From Ailanthus altissimus (lineage: Eukaryota > Streptophyta > Magnoliopsida > Sapindales > Simaroubaceae), in contig OX327684.1 of the NCBI GenBank assembly GCA_946807835.1, positions 11,928,501-11,992,500 on the forward strand: 64,000 nucleotides of DNA, given 5' to 3'. Below the pieces are notes generated by a model. The model was given only the letters and a program-made list of their open reading frames with translations. It searched no databases and had not been told where the DNA came from. Of the stretch, positions 30,782 through 42,137 are shown piece by piece; position 1 is the stretch's first letter, and every line of letters begins with the position of its first letter. A program made the translations under genes and the position numbers.

Positions 30782-33135
30782 TCTCTAAAATTGACTAAAA
30801 AATTTAACATCATGGTCGGACACTGTGTGTCTTGGCACACCATGCAATCTAACCACTTCTTTGAAGAATAAATCAGTGATATTCGTGGCATCATCAGTCT
30901 TGTGACATGGTATAAAATGAGCCAAATTTGAAAACCTATTAACTACAACAAAAATACTATCTCGGACCCGTTTGGACCTAGGTAAACCTAATACAAAATC
31001 TATAGAAATGTTAGTCCAGGTTTCATTAGGCACAGGCAAAGTTGTATACAAACCATGAGGTATAATTTTTTACTAAGCTTGTTTACAAGTAACACAACTT
31101 TCACACAATGTTTTTACATCAGATTTCATATATGGCCAAAAGAAATGTTCTTCTAAAACATCTAAAGTTTTTTTAACCCCAAAATGCCTCATTAAACAGG
31201 TTCCATGAGCCTCTCTAACAAGCAACTCTTGTAAAGATGATTTAGGCACACAAAACTTGTTTTCCCTTAATAAGGATCCGTCATGCGTATAAAACTTATT
31301 AAAACCACTTTTCTCACATCCATTAAATACATGATTAAAATCATGGTCTTAAGCATACAATTCCTTAATTTACTTAAAAACCTAATAATTGCATACAGAG
31401 TAGTAAGTAAAACATATATTCTAGATAATACATCTGCCACAATATTTTCCTTCCCTTTTTTGTACTTGATTATATAAGCGAATGTCTCAATAAATTCAAT
31501 CCATTTAGCATGCCTTCGGATGAGTTTTCCCTGACCCTTCAAATGCTAAAGCTCTCATGATCAGTGTGAATGACAAACTACTTAGGCCATAAATAATGCT
31601 GTTATATCTCTAAAGCTCAAACCAATGCGTACAGCTCCTTGTCGTAGGTGGGATAATTCAAAGTTGCCCCACTTAGCTTTTCCCTAAAGTAGGTTAACGA
31701 TCGTCTCTCCTGCACCAAAACATCTCCAATACCTACACCTAAAGCATCACATTCAATATCAAATGTTTTGGTAAATTCAGGTAAAACTAATAATGGTGAA
31801 ATACAAAGTTTATCCTTAAGCATGTTAAACGCCTCTTCTTGAACCTTTTCCCACTTGAATCCGAAACTCTTCTTTATCACTTCCATCAATGGTACAGTCA
31901 AGGTGCTGAAATCTTTGACAAACCTTCTATAAAAGCTTACAAAACCGTGGAAACTACGTACATCCCCAATTGATTTAGGTGTCGGCCATTCCTTGATCAC
32001 CTTGACCTTTTTCTCATCTACTTCAATTCCCTTAGTTGAAACAACAAAACCCAAAAATACAACTCAATCTGTACAAAAACAACACTTTTTTAGATTAGGA
32101 TATAACTTTTCTTGCCTTAAGACATTAAGTAATAATTGCAAGTGTTCAACATGCTCTTCCACGCTTTTGCTATACACTAAGATGTCATCAAAGTAAACAA
32201 CAAAAAATTTACCAATGAATGCGTGCAAAACATGATTCATTAAACGCATGAATGTACTAGGTGCATTAGTTAAATTAAAAGGCATTACTAACCACTCATA
32301 TAAACCATATTTTATTTTAAATGCAGTTTTTCATTCATCACCTTCACGCATCCTAATTTGATGAAATCCACTTTTTAAATCAATCCTAGTAAACACACAA
32401 GACCCATGCAACTTATCTAACATGTCATCTAACCTAGGAATTGGATGTCTATACTTTACAATGATTTTATTGACGACGACAATCAACACACAAATGCCAA
32501 GATCCATCTTTTTTAGGTACCAGCAACGCAGGAATGGCACATGGATACATACTCTCACGCACATATCCTTTCTCAATTAATTCACCAATCTGTCTTTCTA
32601 ACTCCTTCATCTCCTTGGGATTAGTTCTGTAGGCAGGTTTATTAGGAATTTGTGCACCCGGCATAAAATCAATTTGGTGCTCAATCCCTCTAATTGGCAG
32701 CAGTTCAGGTGGTATATCCTCAGGGAACATGTCCTCAAAATCCTGCAACAAATTATGCACAACACTAGGCAAAGAAGAATCAAGGTCAGAGTTAACGAAA
32801 TAAGTGTCTTTGTATACAAATATATACATAGATTGCTTAGCCACGTAGGCTGCCCTCATGTCACTCTCTTTTGCATAACCACTCAATTTTTTCTTATTCT
32901 TGTTCTTTGTACTCAAGCTCTTCTTTTTCTTCACACTTCTCTTATCTTTTTCATGTGCACTCTCAATTTGGTTTTCTTCAAGCTCTCGGCCTCACTAGCA
33001 TTCTCACTCTCCAATCTCTTTTTTCCACTCTCATACTTTTGCTCACTCTCTCTAGTCCTAATCTGATCCTTATAAAACTTGTCGCGGTGTCAAAGGAATG
33101 GGTGTGTATGTTTTCCCTTTCTTGTTGAGTGTATA
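30782..33135 (-). pseudogene. B2: integrase, RNase H and RT between A2 and A3, broken
   Basis: Minus-strand B2 body in fragments. 30785-31051: integrase core ([37 protein letters not shown]; the usual VSDRD reads VSDHD). 31052-31266: finger region with stops. 31267-31542 and 31617-32054: RNase H (CDALGVGIG, where the DAS serine is Leu; YDKELYALV). 32064-32285: RT with YFDD. 32331-32934: RT N-terminus ([19 protein letters not shown]). 32935-33135 is the Lys/Glu-rich linker that precedes RT. Interrupted by A2 on the left and A3 on the right (target GTATA). Confidence 0.87.
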
Positions 33136-33945
33136 TGATGTGCATCATGAAGGTTCTAAATCAACTCAAGAAGGTGAGCTGAGCGTAAAGGAGGTTTCCG
33201 ATGGTCCAATAACAAGGGATAAGGCTAAACAGCTTTAAAGGGCCATAAGTAGTCAAATTGGAGCTATTGAAGCTTCTCTGGGATTAGAAGCTTGCGATCT
33301 GAATGAAAATAAGCTAAATGTGTTTATTTATCTTCAATTAGAGATTGGGATGTGATTTAGAGACGTTTGGTGACGTTGGGCTTAAAGAGGCAGCTGAGGG
33401 CTTTCTTTCCATGCTATTGGGCTTAATTTACTTCTTATGTTGCTATTTTTATGTATTTGGGCCTTTTTAAACTTGTTTAGCTTTTATTTTAAATTGTTAA
33501 GTCAGATTGGGCTTATTTTGGGCTTTTTAAAGTTAATTATGTAACATTAGGGTTTCCCCTCATTTTGTAAGCCTGTGTATGGCATGTTAAAGTCTTTATA
33601 GAGGCAGTTGCCTCATTCTGGAAATTCATGCACGAAAACGAAGATCTTTTTCTCTCAAAAAATTATCTTCTCAAGTTTTTTTTTTCAATTCTTGAAGATA
33701 GTTACTGACTTATCACTCTTTGATCACCAAGAGTGTGGTGTCAACCCTAAATTTATCCTTGTGGCGTCCATTAATTTATCAAGGCTTCTTTTTAGTTCTA
33801 TCCTCCATCTTAATTTGCCATTTACTTGTTACAATTCAGCCTAAATACTTAAAGAAAGGACCAGCAAAATCAGACAGCAACTTCATCTTAAAAATCAGTT
33901 TTGTTCTTATTCTGAATAACCCAATATGAAGATCAAGGCACATAA
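33136..33945 (+). repeat. A3 5' LTR
   Basis: Begins TGATGTGC. The end reads GCACATAA, where other copies have GCACATCA, so the terminal C is mutated. It has the twin hairpins at about 33705-33785 and a decayed TATA block (CTGTGTATGG). Confidence 0.92.
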
Positions 33946-33947
33946 TC

Positions 33948-33959
33948 TGGTATCAGCGC
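33948..33959 (+). promoter_or_regulatory. A3 primer binding site
   Basis: TGGTATCAGCGC, one mismatch to the initiator-Met site TGGTATCAGAGC, two bases after the LTR. Confidence 0.88.
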
Positions 33960-34301
33960 ATAGGATTTCAGTATGCAAATTGAAGTTTCAGCTACTGAAG
34001 GTCTTTTCCTATTTTTGTTTCATATAATTTCGTGGGGTTATTCATCAAGTTGGGTCTCTAATATTTGAGGTTAATAGTTTTGAATTACAACTCTGAAGCA
34101 CTAAAATTAATTCTTAGTAGTTTCTGGATTGGAGATGATTTGGCTGAATTAAGTTGTTCCTAAACTAGAAATTTTGAATTTGAGGCAAATGTTGCTATCT
34201 GGTTTTATTTACTGAATTGGTGAAAAATTCAGTTTGAGAAGTGTGTTTTAGCTGCTGGTTGTGTTGTTCATTGTTCATACTTGTTTGGGGTGTTTCTTAA
34301 T

Positions 34302-35685
34302 AATGGCTGAAGATTATGCAAGTAGAGTACCAAAGGGACTGAGTTTAAGAACAAGCTCAACTCATGGGTTTACAACGAGCTCATGATGAATTTTGAGGTG
34401 AGATTATTGAATTTCGTGGACAACTTGCTGCAATTATAGAAATGATGCAAAGAAATACTTTGCAACCCTTACAAAGGCAGGTAGGGCGTAGGGTACCTCG
34501 GAATGACCTAGGGGATGCTGGAGATGAGCCAAATAGGGATGATGAGGCTGATGATAGGAGTCGAATAAGGAGGCAGCAAAATGATCCTACTAGTGGTATC
34601 AAACTTAATATACCACCATTTAGAGGTGCTAGTTCTCCTGAGAAGTATCTTGAATGGGTTCAGAATGTAGAAAGGGTGTTTGATTGGCATGAGTACCCTG
34701 AGGCAAAAAAGTGTAAGGTAGCAGCACTTGAGTTTACCGATTACACACTTTTGTGGTGGGAAACTTAAAAGCTCAGCAAAGAAGGGATGAAGAAGAAGAA
34801 ATTACTAGCTGGCCACTTATGAAGAGATTAATGAAGAAGAGATTTGTTCCGAATTACTATAAACAAGAATTATACATCAAACTCTAGACTTTGCGGCAAG
34901 GTTCCTTGAGTGTAAAGGAGTATGTGAAAGAATTTGAGCTGTTGCTAATTCGCTATGATTTGAATGAACCTCAAGAGCGAACAATAGCTAGATTTCTTGA
35001 TGGATTGAAAAGGGATATAGCTAATGTTGTTGAGTTACAGCCCTTCATATTTCTTGAGGATGTCATAAAACTTGCAACTAAATAAGAAAGACAGCAGAAA
35101 AGAGGATGTCATACAAAGGCTGTTTCTTCACATACCCGAACATCAAACACACTTAAGTGTGATGAGAAAATGGAGTTTAGCAAGGGAAGTGCTAGTTCAG
35201 GTTCGTTGAAAGGAATGGAGAAGGTATTTGAACCTCAATTTCCTAGGAGGTCACGAGACATCAAGTGTTTCAAGTGCTTGGGAAATGGGCATATTGCTTC
35301 TGAATGTCCAAATAAGAGGGTGATGGTTTTACAAGGGAAGCATGGAGAGCTTGTAAGTGAAGATGAGGCCAAAACAGAAGAGGAATCTGAAGTAGAAGTG
35401 ACTGAACTAGAAGACAATCTTGAGCCAATTGAGGGATATTTATTAGTAATTCAAAGAGTTTTTAGTGCTGAAGTTGATATTGGTGCGGAGCAACGTGAAA
35501 ACATCTTTCATACAAGATGTCAAATTCGACATAAGGTTTGTGCTATGATTATTGATATTGGTAGTTGTACCAATGTTGCATCCATTACTTTGGTTGAGAA
35601 ATTGGGATTAACTACTGTTCCACACCCTAAAACATACAAATTGCATTGGCTTAATGAGAATGGAGAGATCCGGGTTTCAAAATGA
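34302..35685 (+). pseudogene. A3 gag and zinc knuckle, broken
   Basis: 34302 (ATGGCTGAAGATTATGC) is the start corresponding to MADDDAS in A2. 34442-34768 covers MMQRNTLQPLQRQVGRRVPRND and YLEWVQNVERVFDWHEYPEAKK, FTDYTLLWW. 34891-35085 has SVKEYVKEFELLLIRYDLNEPQE and LDGLKRDIANVVELQ. 35170-35685 has the knuckle CFKCLGNGHIASECPN and the protease start ([11 protein letters not shown]; the second residue of the DNGS site is Ile). Indels near 34767 and 35085 break the frame. Confidence 0.9.
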
Positions 35686-37344
35686 GGTTCACGTACCATT
35701 TTCTATTAAAACCTATCATGATGAGGTTTTATGTGATGTAGTTCTTATGACAGCTAGTCATGTGTTATTGGGACGTCCATGGCAGTTTGACAATGATGTG
35801 ACTTATAATGGACGAAGAAACACACATTCATTTATGCTGAATGGGAAGAAAGTGAATTTGATGCCATTACGTTCTCAACAAGTTAGAGAAGATCAGTTGC
35901 AGAATCAAAGGAAGATGGTGGAATCGGGTAAGAGGCTGATGTTAGCCAAAAGGGAAGATATTGAACAAGCACTAGCTTCGGTGGGGGTTGTTTTCATGGC
36001 TTGGGTAAAGCTTTTATTGCAAGTAGAGGGTTTGGATTTGCCGAGGCAGGTTGTGGAGTTGCTTGAAGAATTCAAAGATGTATTTTCGGATGAGCTGCCA
36101 TTGGGATTGCCACCTATTCGAGGTATAGAGCATCAAATTGATTTGGTGCCTGGAGCTTCACTTCCTAATAGACCAGCATATAGATGTAATCCGGAGGAAG
36201 CAAAGGATATCAAAAGGTAGGTTGGTGAGCTCTTAGAGAGGGGCTATGTGCGTGAGTCACTTAGTCCTTGTTCAGTGCCTACTTTGCTTGTTCCAAAGAA
36301 GGATGGTACCATGAGAATATGTGTGGACAGTCGGGCTATCAATAAGATAACGGTTAAGTATTGATTCCTTATTCCCAGACTTGATGGTATGCTTGATGAA
36401 TTGCATGGTGCTGTTTATTTTTTTAAAGTTGATTTGATGAGTGGATATCACAAAATTAGGATGAAAGAAGGTGAAGAATGGAAAACAACCTTTAAAACTA
36501 AGCATGATTGTATGAGTGGATGGTGATGCCGTTTGGGCTTTCTAATGCACGTAGTACATTTATGAGACTTATGAATCATGTTTTGAGAAAGTTTATTAGG
36601 CTGTTTGTTATGGTCCCTTTTGATGATATCCTGATCTATAGTAAAACGTTTGATGATTATGTGAAGCATCTTATGGCCGTATATGAGATCTTGCGTAACA
36701 CTAAGTTGTATGGAAACCTCAAGATGTGCTATTTCTGCCAAGATAGTGTTATCTTTTTGGGGTATATTATTTCTAGTAGTGGAATTAAGGTTGATTAGGA
36801 GAAGGTTAAGGCAATTTGTGATTGGCAGATGTGAGAAGTTTTCATGGTTTAGCCTCTTTCTATGGATGATTTATTAAAGACTTTAGTTCTATTGTTGCGC
36901 CTATGACAGAGTGTTTGAAAAAGGGGAATGAGTTTAGGTGGAATGAGAATGCACAGAAGGCATTTGAGCTGTTTAAAGAATAATTCTGCTCTTGTTTTAG
37001 CACTTCCTGATTTTGCTAAAACATTTGAAATAGAGTGTGATGCTTCAGGGGTTGGTATTGGGGCTGTTTTGATGCAAGAAAATAGGCCAATTGCATTCTT
37101 TAGTGAGAAGCTGAATGGGGCACGTTTAAACTATTCTATTTATGACAATGAGTTTTATGCATTGATTCAGACTCTCAAGGTTTGGCAGCATTACCTAGTA
37201 CCTAAAGAGTTCGTTATTCATACTGACCATGAATCATTAAAGTATCTTAAATGGCAGAACAAGCTGAATAGAAGACATGCCAAATGGGTAGAGTTCATGG
37301 AGACATTTTCATATGTCATAAAATACAAGAAAGGGGCAAACTAA
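35654..37344 (+). pseudogene. A3 protease end, RT and RNase H, broken
   Basis: 35654-36220: [11 protein letters not shown] and the RT N-terminus to NPEEAKD. TAG near 36218, then [19 protein letters not shown] at 36362-36364 replaces Arg of KYRFPIP, as in A2 and A4. 36508-36798: [15 protein letters not shown] and, at the catalytic site, [10 protein letters not shown], so YFDD is FDD preceded by Pro. About 60 bp is lost near 36825. 36928-37344: RNase H with [18 protein letters not shown] (the catalytic-site Lys-Glu context altered) and HTDHES. Clearly inactive. Confidence 0.9.
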
Positions 37345-38868
37345 TGTCATTGCTGATGCTCTTTCTAGGAGGTATGCATTGATTTCTATGTTAAATGCAA
37401 GGCTTTCAAGTTTTGAACAGGTGAAAGAACAATATACAAGTGATTCATACTTTGCTAATATGATGTCTAAATGTGCTAAAGGAGCTTGTGATGGGTTCTT
37501 TGTGCATGATGGTTACTTGTTCAAGTTGGGCAGAATGTGTATACCTTCAGGATCCTTGCGTGAGTTGCTTGTGCGTGAGGCTCATGGGGGTGGTCTTAGT
37601 GGTCATTTTGGGGAGAAGAAAACTTATGAGCTACTGAAAGAGCACTTCTTTTGGCCCAATATGCTACGGGATGTTCATAAAGTTGTTGAAAGATGTGTAA
37701 TTTGTAAGAAAGCTAAGGGTAAAGAGAATGTATATGGACTATATATGCCTTTACCTATCCTAGAGTAACCATGGATGGATATTAGTATGGATTTTATGGT
37801 TGAATTACCTAGAACACAACGTGGGAAGGATTCAGTGAAGGTTATGGTTAATCGGTTCTCCAAAATGTCACACTTTATTCCTTGTAACAAAACTGATGAT
37901 GCTATCCATATTGCTGATTTGTTTTTTTTAGAGAAATTGTACGTTTGCATGGAATCCCTAAAAGCATTGTCTCTGATTGTGATACAAAGTTCTTATGCTA
38001 TTTTTGGAAGACTCTTTGGAAGTAGCTTGGAACGAAGTTGCTTTTCAGTACTGCTTGTCACCCACAAACTGATGGACAAACTGAGGTAGTGAACTGTATT
38101 CTATCTTCTTTATTACGGGCTGTTATAAACAAGAACTTAAAGAGTTTGGATACTTGTTTACCTATTGTGGAGTTTGCATACAATCGTAGTGTGCATGGGG
38201 CTACAAAATTTTCACCATTTGAGATTATGTATAGATTTAATCTATTTGTTCCTATTAACCTTGTTTCTATTCCAATTAATGAGAGGACATCTATGGATGG
38301 GGTTAAGAAGGCAGAATTGATGAAGAAGCTTTATGAGCAAGTTCGAATTCATATTGAGGAGAAAACAGCTAAGTATGTTAAGCATGCTAATAAAGGACGA
38401 AAAATGATTAGCTTTGAACCTGGTGATCTTGTTTGGATTCATCTTAGTAAGGGAAGATTTCCTAGCAAGCGGAAGTCCAAGCTGATGCCAAAAGTTGATG
38501 GGCCTTTTCGGATTGCAGAGAAGGTAAATAGTAATGCTTACAAAGTTGATCTTCCTGGTTATTACAATGTTTCAGCCACTTTTAATGTGAATGACTTATC
38601 TCCTTATTTGGAAGATCTAGAAGATTCTGATTTGAGGGCAAATCATTCTCTACCCGGGGGTGATGATATGCATCATGAAGGTTCTAAATCAACTCAAGAA
38701 GGTGAACTGAGCGTAAGGGAGGTTTCAGATGGTCCAATAACAAGGGCTAAGGCTAAACAGCTTCAAAGGGCCATAAATAATCAAATTGGAGCTATTGAAG
38801 CTTCTATGGGATTAGAAGCTTGCGATCTGAATGGAAATGAGCTAAATGGGTTATTTGTCTTCAATTAG
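37345..38868 (+). pseudogene. A3 integrase and LTR-encoded tail, broken
   Basis: 37379-37768: finger with [17 protein letters not shown] and CVICKKAK. A stop near 37766 then 37775-38089 with [15 protein letters not shown] frameshift near 37925 and a stop in the HPQTDGQ flank. 38038-38868 (276 aa): [15 protein letters not shown] to the C-terminal FEPGDLVWIHLSKGRFP, FNVNDLSPYLED and, inside the LTR, GPITRAKAKQLQRA. The final piece is unusually well preserved for this copy. Confidence 0.9.
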
Positions 38869-39467
38869 AGATTGGGACGTGATTTAGAGACGTTTGGTGA
38901 CGTTGGGCTTAAAGAGGCAGCTGAGGGCTTTCTTTCCATGCTATTGGGCTTAATTTACTTCTTATGTTGCTATTTTTATGTATTTGGGCCATTTTGAACT
39001 TATTTAGCTTTATTTTAAATTATTAAGTCATATTTGGCTTATTTTAGGCTTTTTAAGTTAATTAGGTAATATTAGAGTTTCTCCTCATTTTGTAAGCCTA
39101 TATAAGGCATGTTAAAGTCTTATAGAGGCAATTGCCTCATTCTGGAAATTCATGCACGAAAAAGAAGATCTTTTTCTCTCAAAATATTATCTTCTCAAGT
39201 TTGTTTTTCAATTCTTGAAGATGGTTACTGACTTATCACTCTTTGATCACCAAGGGTGTGGCGTCAACCCTAAATTGATCCTTGTGGTGTCCATTGACTT
39301 ATCAAGGCTTCTTTTTAGTTCTATCCTCCATCTTAATTTGCTATTTACTTGTTATAATTCAGCCTAAATACTAAAGAAAGGACCAGCAAAATCAGACATC
39401 AACCTCATCTTAAAAATCAGTTTTGTTCTTATTCTGAATAACCCAATTTGAAGATCAAGGCACATCA
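38664..39467 (+). repeat. A3 3' LTR
   Basis: 804 bp, TGATATGC (one change from TGATGTGC) to GCACATCA, followed by GTATA. The hairpin stem here uses a U-G pair (CACTC with GGGTG), so pairing is kept. The TATA block is CTATATAAGG at about 39099-39108. Confidence 0.94.
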
Positions 39468-39841
39468 GTATATCTATTCTTGTACCCATCATGCAGTACT
39501 CTCCTATCATTCTGCCAAGGATGCCCCAACAACACATATCCATCGTGCATTAGTACTACATCACACAAGAACTCATATCTATACCTTCCAATGGTGAATG
39601 GAACTCGTACTTGCTTCTTCACCCTTACTTTTCCACAATCTTGGAACCATTGCAACTTGTATGGCCTCGGATGCTTCAAAGTTGACATGTTCAATTTCAC
39701 TACAAGCGAAGTACTACATCACACAATAACTCATCTCTATACCTCCCAATGGTGGACACGTACTTGCTTGTTCACCCTTACTTCTCCACAATCTTGGAAC
39801 CATTGCAACTTGTATATCTTCGGATGCTTCAATGTCGACAT
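39468..39841 (-). pseudogene. B2 protease fragment with internal duplication
   Basis: Minus strand, the continuation of B2 beyond A3. 39468-39700 encodes LKHPRPYKLQWFQDCGKVRVKKQVRVPF, RYRYEFLCDVVLM and VLLGHPWQNDRRVLHDGYKNRY, the second half of the protease. A diverged direct duplication of about 140 bp is present: 39552-39692 and 39710-39845. The fragment ends where the truncated C3 LTR begins. Confidence 0.82.
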
Positions 39842-40098
39842 GTTCTTCAAAGAACTTTTTATTGGAACTTATTAAGATTTTATCTTGTGGCATTCTTCAA
39901 ACTTATCACTTACAACTTCTTCAATATCTTGAGTGTTATGTCTATAATCTTCTTACACCTCTGGTTCTTATCTCTTATAGATAGAGGGTCAAGTTTCTTG
40001 TTTTTGTTAATATAAAAATATGAATTAGGATAATCCTTTGGCAAAGGAATCTCATTGAGCGTCAGGTCTTACTTTTTTTTCTTGTGAGGTTCACATCA
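39842..40098 (+). repeat. C3 5' LTR, truncated
   Basis: The last about 257 bp of a C LTR (from TTCTTCAAAGAAC), ending GTTCACATCA. It includes the twin hairpins (about 39865-39935) but not the TATA box, so this LTR could not drive transcription. Confidence 0.88.
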
Positions 40099-40100
40099 TT

Positions 40101-40112
40101 TGGTATCAGAGC
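40101..40112 (+). promoter_or_regulatory. C3 primer binding site (tRNA-iMet)
   Basis: A perfect TGGTATCAGAGC, two bases after the LTR. Confidence 0.94.
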
Positions 40113-41205
40113 TTAGGCTCAATCAAGTTTGACCTATCCTTTTAATTTCATTGTTTGTTATTTCTTTTAAATCAGCAACGTTGTTTTAGTCTTTAGAATT
40201 TGTAGCCTATAAAAATTTTCTTTTTTCTTCTTATCTGTTATTTTTTTCTACTTTTTCAAGTTTTATTATTACATATAAGTTAAAAAAAGAGACAAAATAA
40301 AGATTCCATTGATTCCGAGTTTACTTTTTTAAATTAAAAAATACTAGTGAATCATTCTTTGAGTGAAACATGTGAGGAAGTGTGCGAAGTTGCATCGAAA
40401 TTGGTTGATTCAAATTTTCTTATGGAAGCTTTAATGGGAGAGATGAGAAAAATGTTGAAAGCAAAGGTGGAGCAGGTTATGAACAAATAGATAAATTTGA
40501 ATCTAGCACACAAATGGTGCAAACACCTAGAGTTTCTAATATACGAATTCATGGTAATTGTGCTACCATGACTTATGATGTCATTAATGGAGACGCTTGG
40601 GATAGATTGTTGTATATGGAAAAGAAGGTAGAAAAAGAACTAAATAGAGTTCCACAAGATTTCACCAAAACTCTAGTTTCGCATCAGCTTTAAAACTGGA
40701 ATAGAGTAAAAAAGATGAGCAAGCTAATTTCGATTCCAAAGCAGAATCAACTAAAGGCCAAAACATGGAAGGCAAGGGTAATCTTGATTCCTAACCAAGT
40801 ACTAAAGATATTAAATATTTTATGTGTTTGGGAACAGGTCATCTTGCATCTCAATGTCCAAATCAGAGTGCATTGATTGTAAGTGATAATGATGTCAATG
40901 AAATTGAAAGCAAGTTAGATGATGAACCTACGCCACCGTTGGAAGATGCAAGTGATGGAATGGAGTACCCAGTAGATGGTGAGAGGATGTTTACTAAGTG
41001 TACATTAAGTTTACAAACCAAAGAAATTGAAAAGGAATTTAATGATATATTTCCTGAAGATAAACCTAATGCTTTACCACTAATAAGGGAATCAAGCATC
41101 AAATCAACTCCATACCTAGAGTATCATTTTCAAATAGGATAACCTATAGAAAAGTAAGCCCAATGAACTTCAAAGACAAGTTTGTGAGCTCATGGAGAAG
41201 AAGTA
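40113..41205 (+). pseudogene. C3 leader and gag/RT remnant, left of B1
   Basis: Leader with the conserved block at 40359-40382, running directly into gag N-terminal sequence with the start codon deleted (LMEALMGEMRKMLKAKVEQV in pieces). 40822-41142 has a knuckle remnant in which the first Cys of CFKC is Tyr (KYFMCLGTGHLASQCPN), then CTLSLQTK fused to the RT N-terminus (NDIFPEDKPNALPL). It stops at GAGAAGAAGTA (41205), the left target duplication of B1. Confidence 0.85.
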
Positions 41206-42137
41206 TAATGGAAATCATTAATTTTGACAACCATACACCCCAATAGCTAGATAGCTATGATACACATTGAATGTAAATTAATACCCTCCAATGAATTAAA
41301 ACAAACCCGATCGTTCAAGAATGAAGTAAGAGAAACTATTCTAATACTTAATCAATGGAATGATGATAAAATAATTAGAACAGTACTTTGATTTCCCCAA
41401 AATGCCACAAACTATGAAAGTTGATAAGTTTAATGAAAAACAAAGATTTGAAGGATTTCAACGCCATAAGCTAAATAAACTTGATAAGTTCTAAAGTTCA
41501 TGCAAGAACTTAAAAATAAAACACTCTCAAGTGCTCCAAATTTTGTATTTCACGAAATTTTCTTCCCCATGAAAAATACCAGCCTTGTTTATATAGAACA
41601 AAGGCTAAGAACAGTTACAAATTACACCATTTAAGATAACTGGAGCATAACTAATTTGTAACTCATTTGTAACTCCTTTCATAACTCCTTTGTAACTCCT
41701 TTATAACTCCTTTTGTAACTCCTTTGCATTTAACTTCAACTTGTACACCACATTATATTAATCATATCTGATCATGCTCTTTAATCACATCTGATCCATT
41801 GAACCTTAATTTGCACTCCATAGCACCTGATCACCAACATGGCCGAATGGCCTTTTTATTCTTCAAGATAAGCTAAAAACTTCATTCAAATAGGGCTGCA
41901 CTCTTGTCTTCATGATTTTCACTTGCTTAAATCAAGTTGACCATTTTAGATTCTTCTTGCATCCTTAGAACCTTGACCAAAACTTGACTAGCTTGCTCCT
42001 TCCAAATGTTTTCCATTAAACAAGTTAAGTCTTCTTTCATTCTTTTAGCTTTAGCTTTTGTCATTGGTCCTCCATGAACGTTTAAAGGATCTTTTTCAAC
42101 CTTAGCCGAATGGTGATCAACTTACTGGTTCTCATCA
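41206..42137 (-). repeat. B1 3' LTR
   Basis: 932 bp. The element-sense start TGATGAGAACC is at 42137; the element-sense end is at 41206, where the outer bases are mutated (TAATGG for TGGTGG). A polypurine tract GAGGAAAGAGGGAA (minus strand, 42138-42151) adjoins it. It has a run of TAACTCCTTT repeats (about 41651-41735), pol-tail coding (GPMTKAKAKRMKE on the minus strand, about 42010-42075) and the twin hairpins (about 41408-41500). Confidence 0.9.

Larger units (their letters stand above)
33136..39467 (+). mobile_element. A3: complete but decayed family A element
   Basis: 6332 bp, plus strand. LTRs 33136-33945 (810 bp) and 38664-39467 (804 bp). Target duplication GTATA at 33131-33135 and 39468-39472. 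Primer site present with one mismatch. Gag-pol is spread over nine or more open pieces with frameshifts and stops. It belongs to the long-LTR subgroup (extra block CAATTCAGCCTAAATAC to CCCAAT before the LTR end). Confidence 0.95.

Noticed and set aside
32650..33128. Plus-strand Ser/Leu/Phe-rich frames suggesting a secreted protein
   Set aside because: They are antisense to the Lys/Glu-rich linker between protease and RT of B2.
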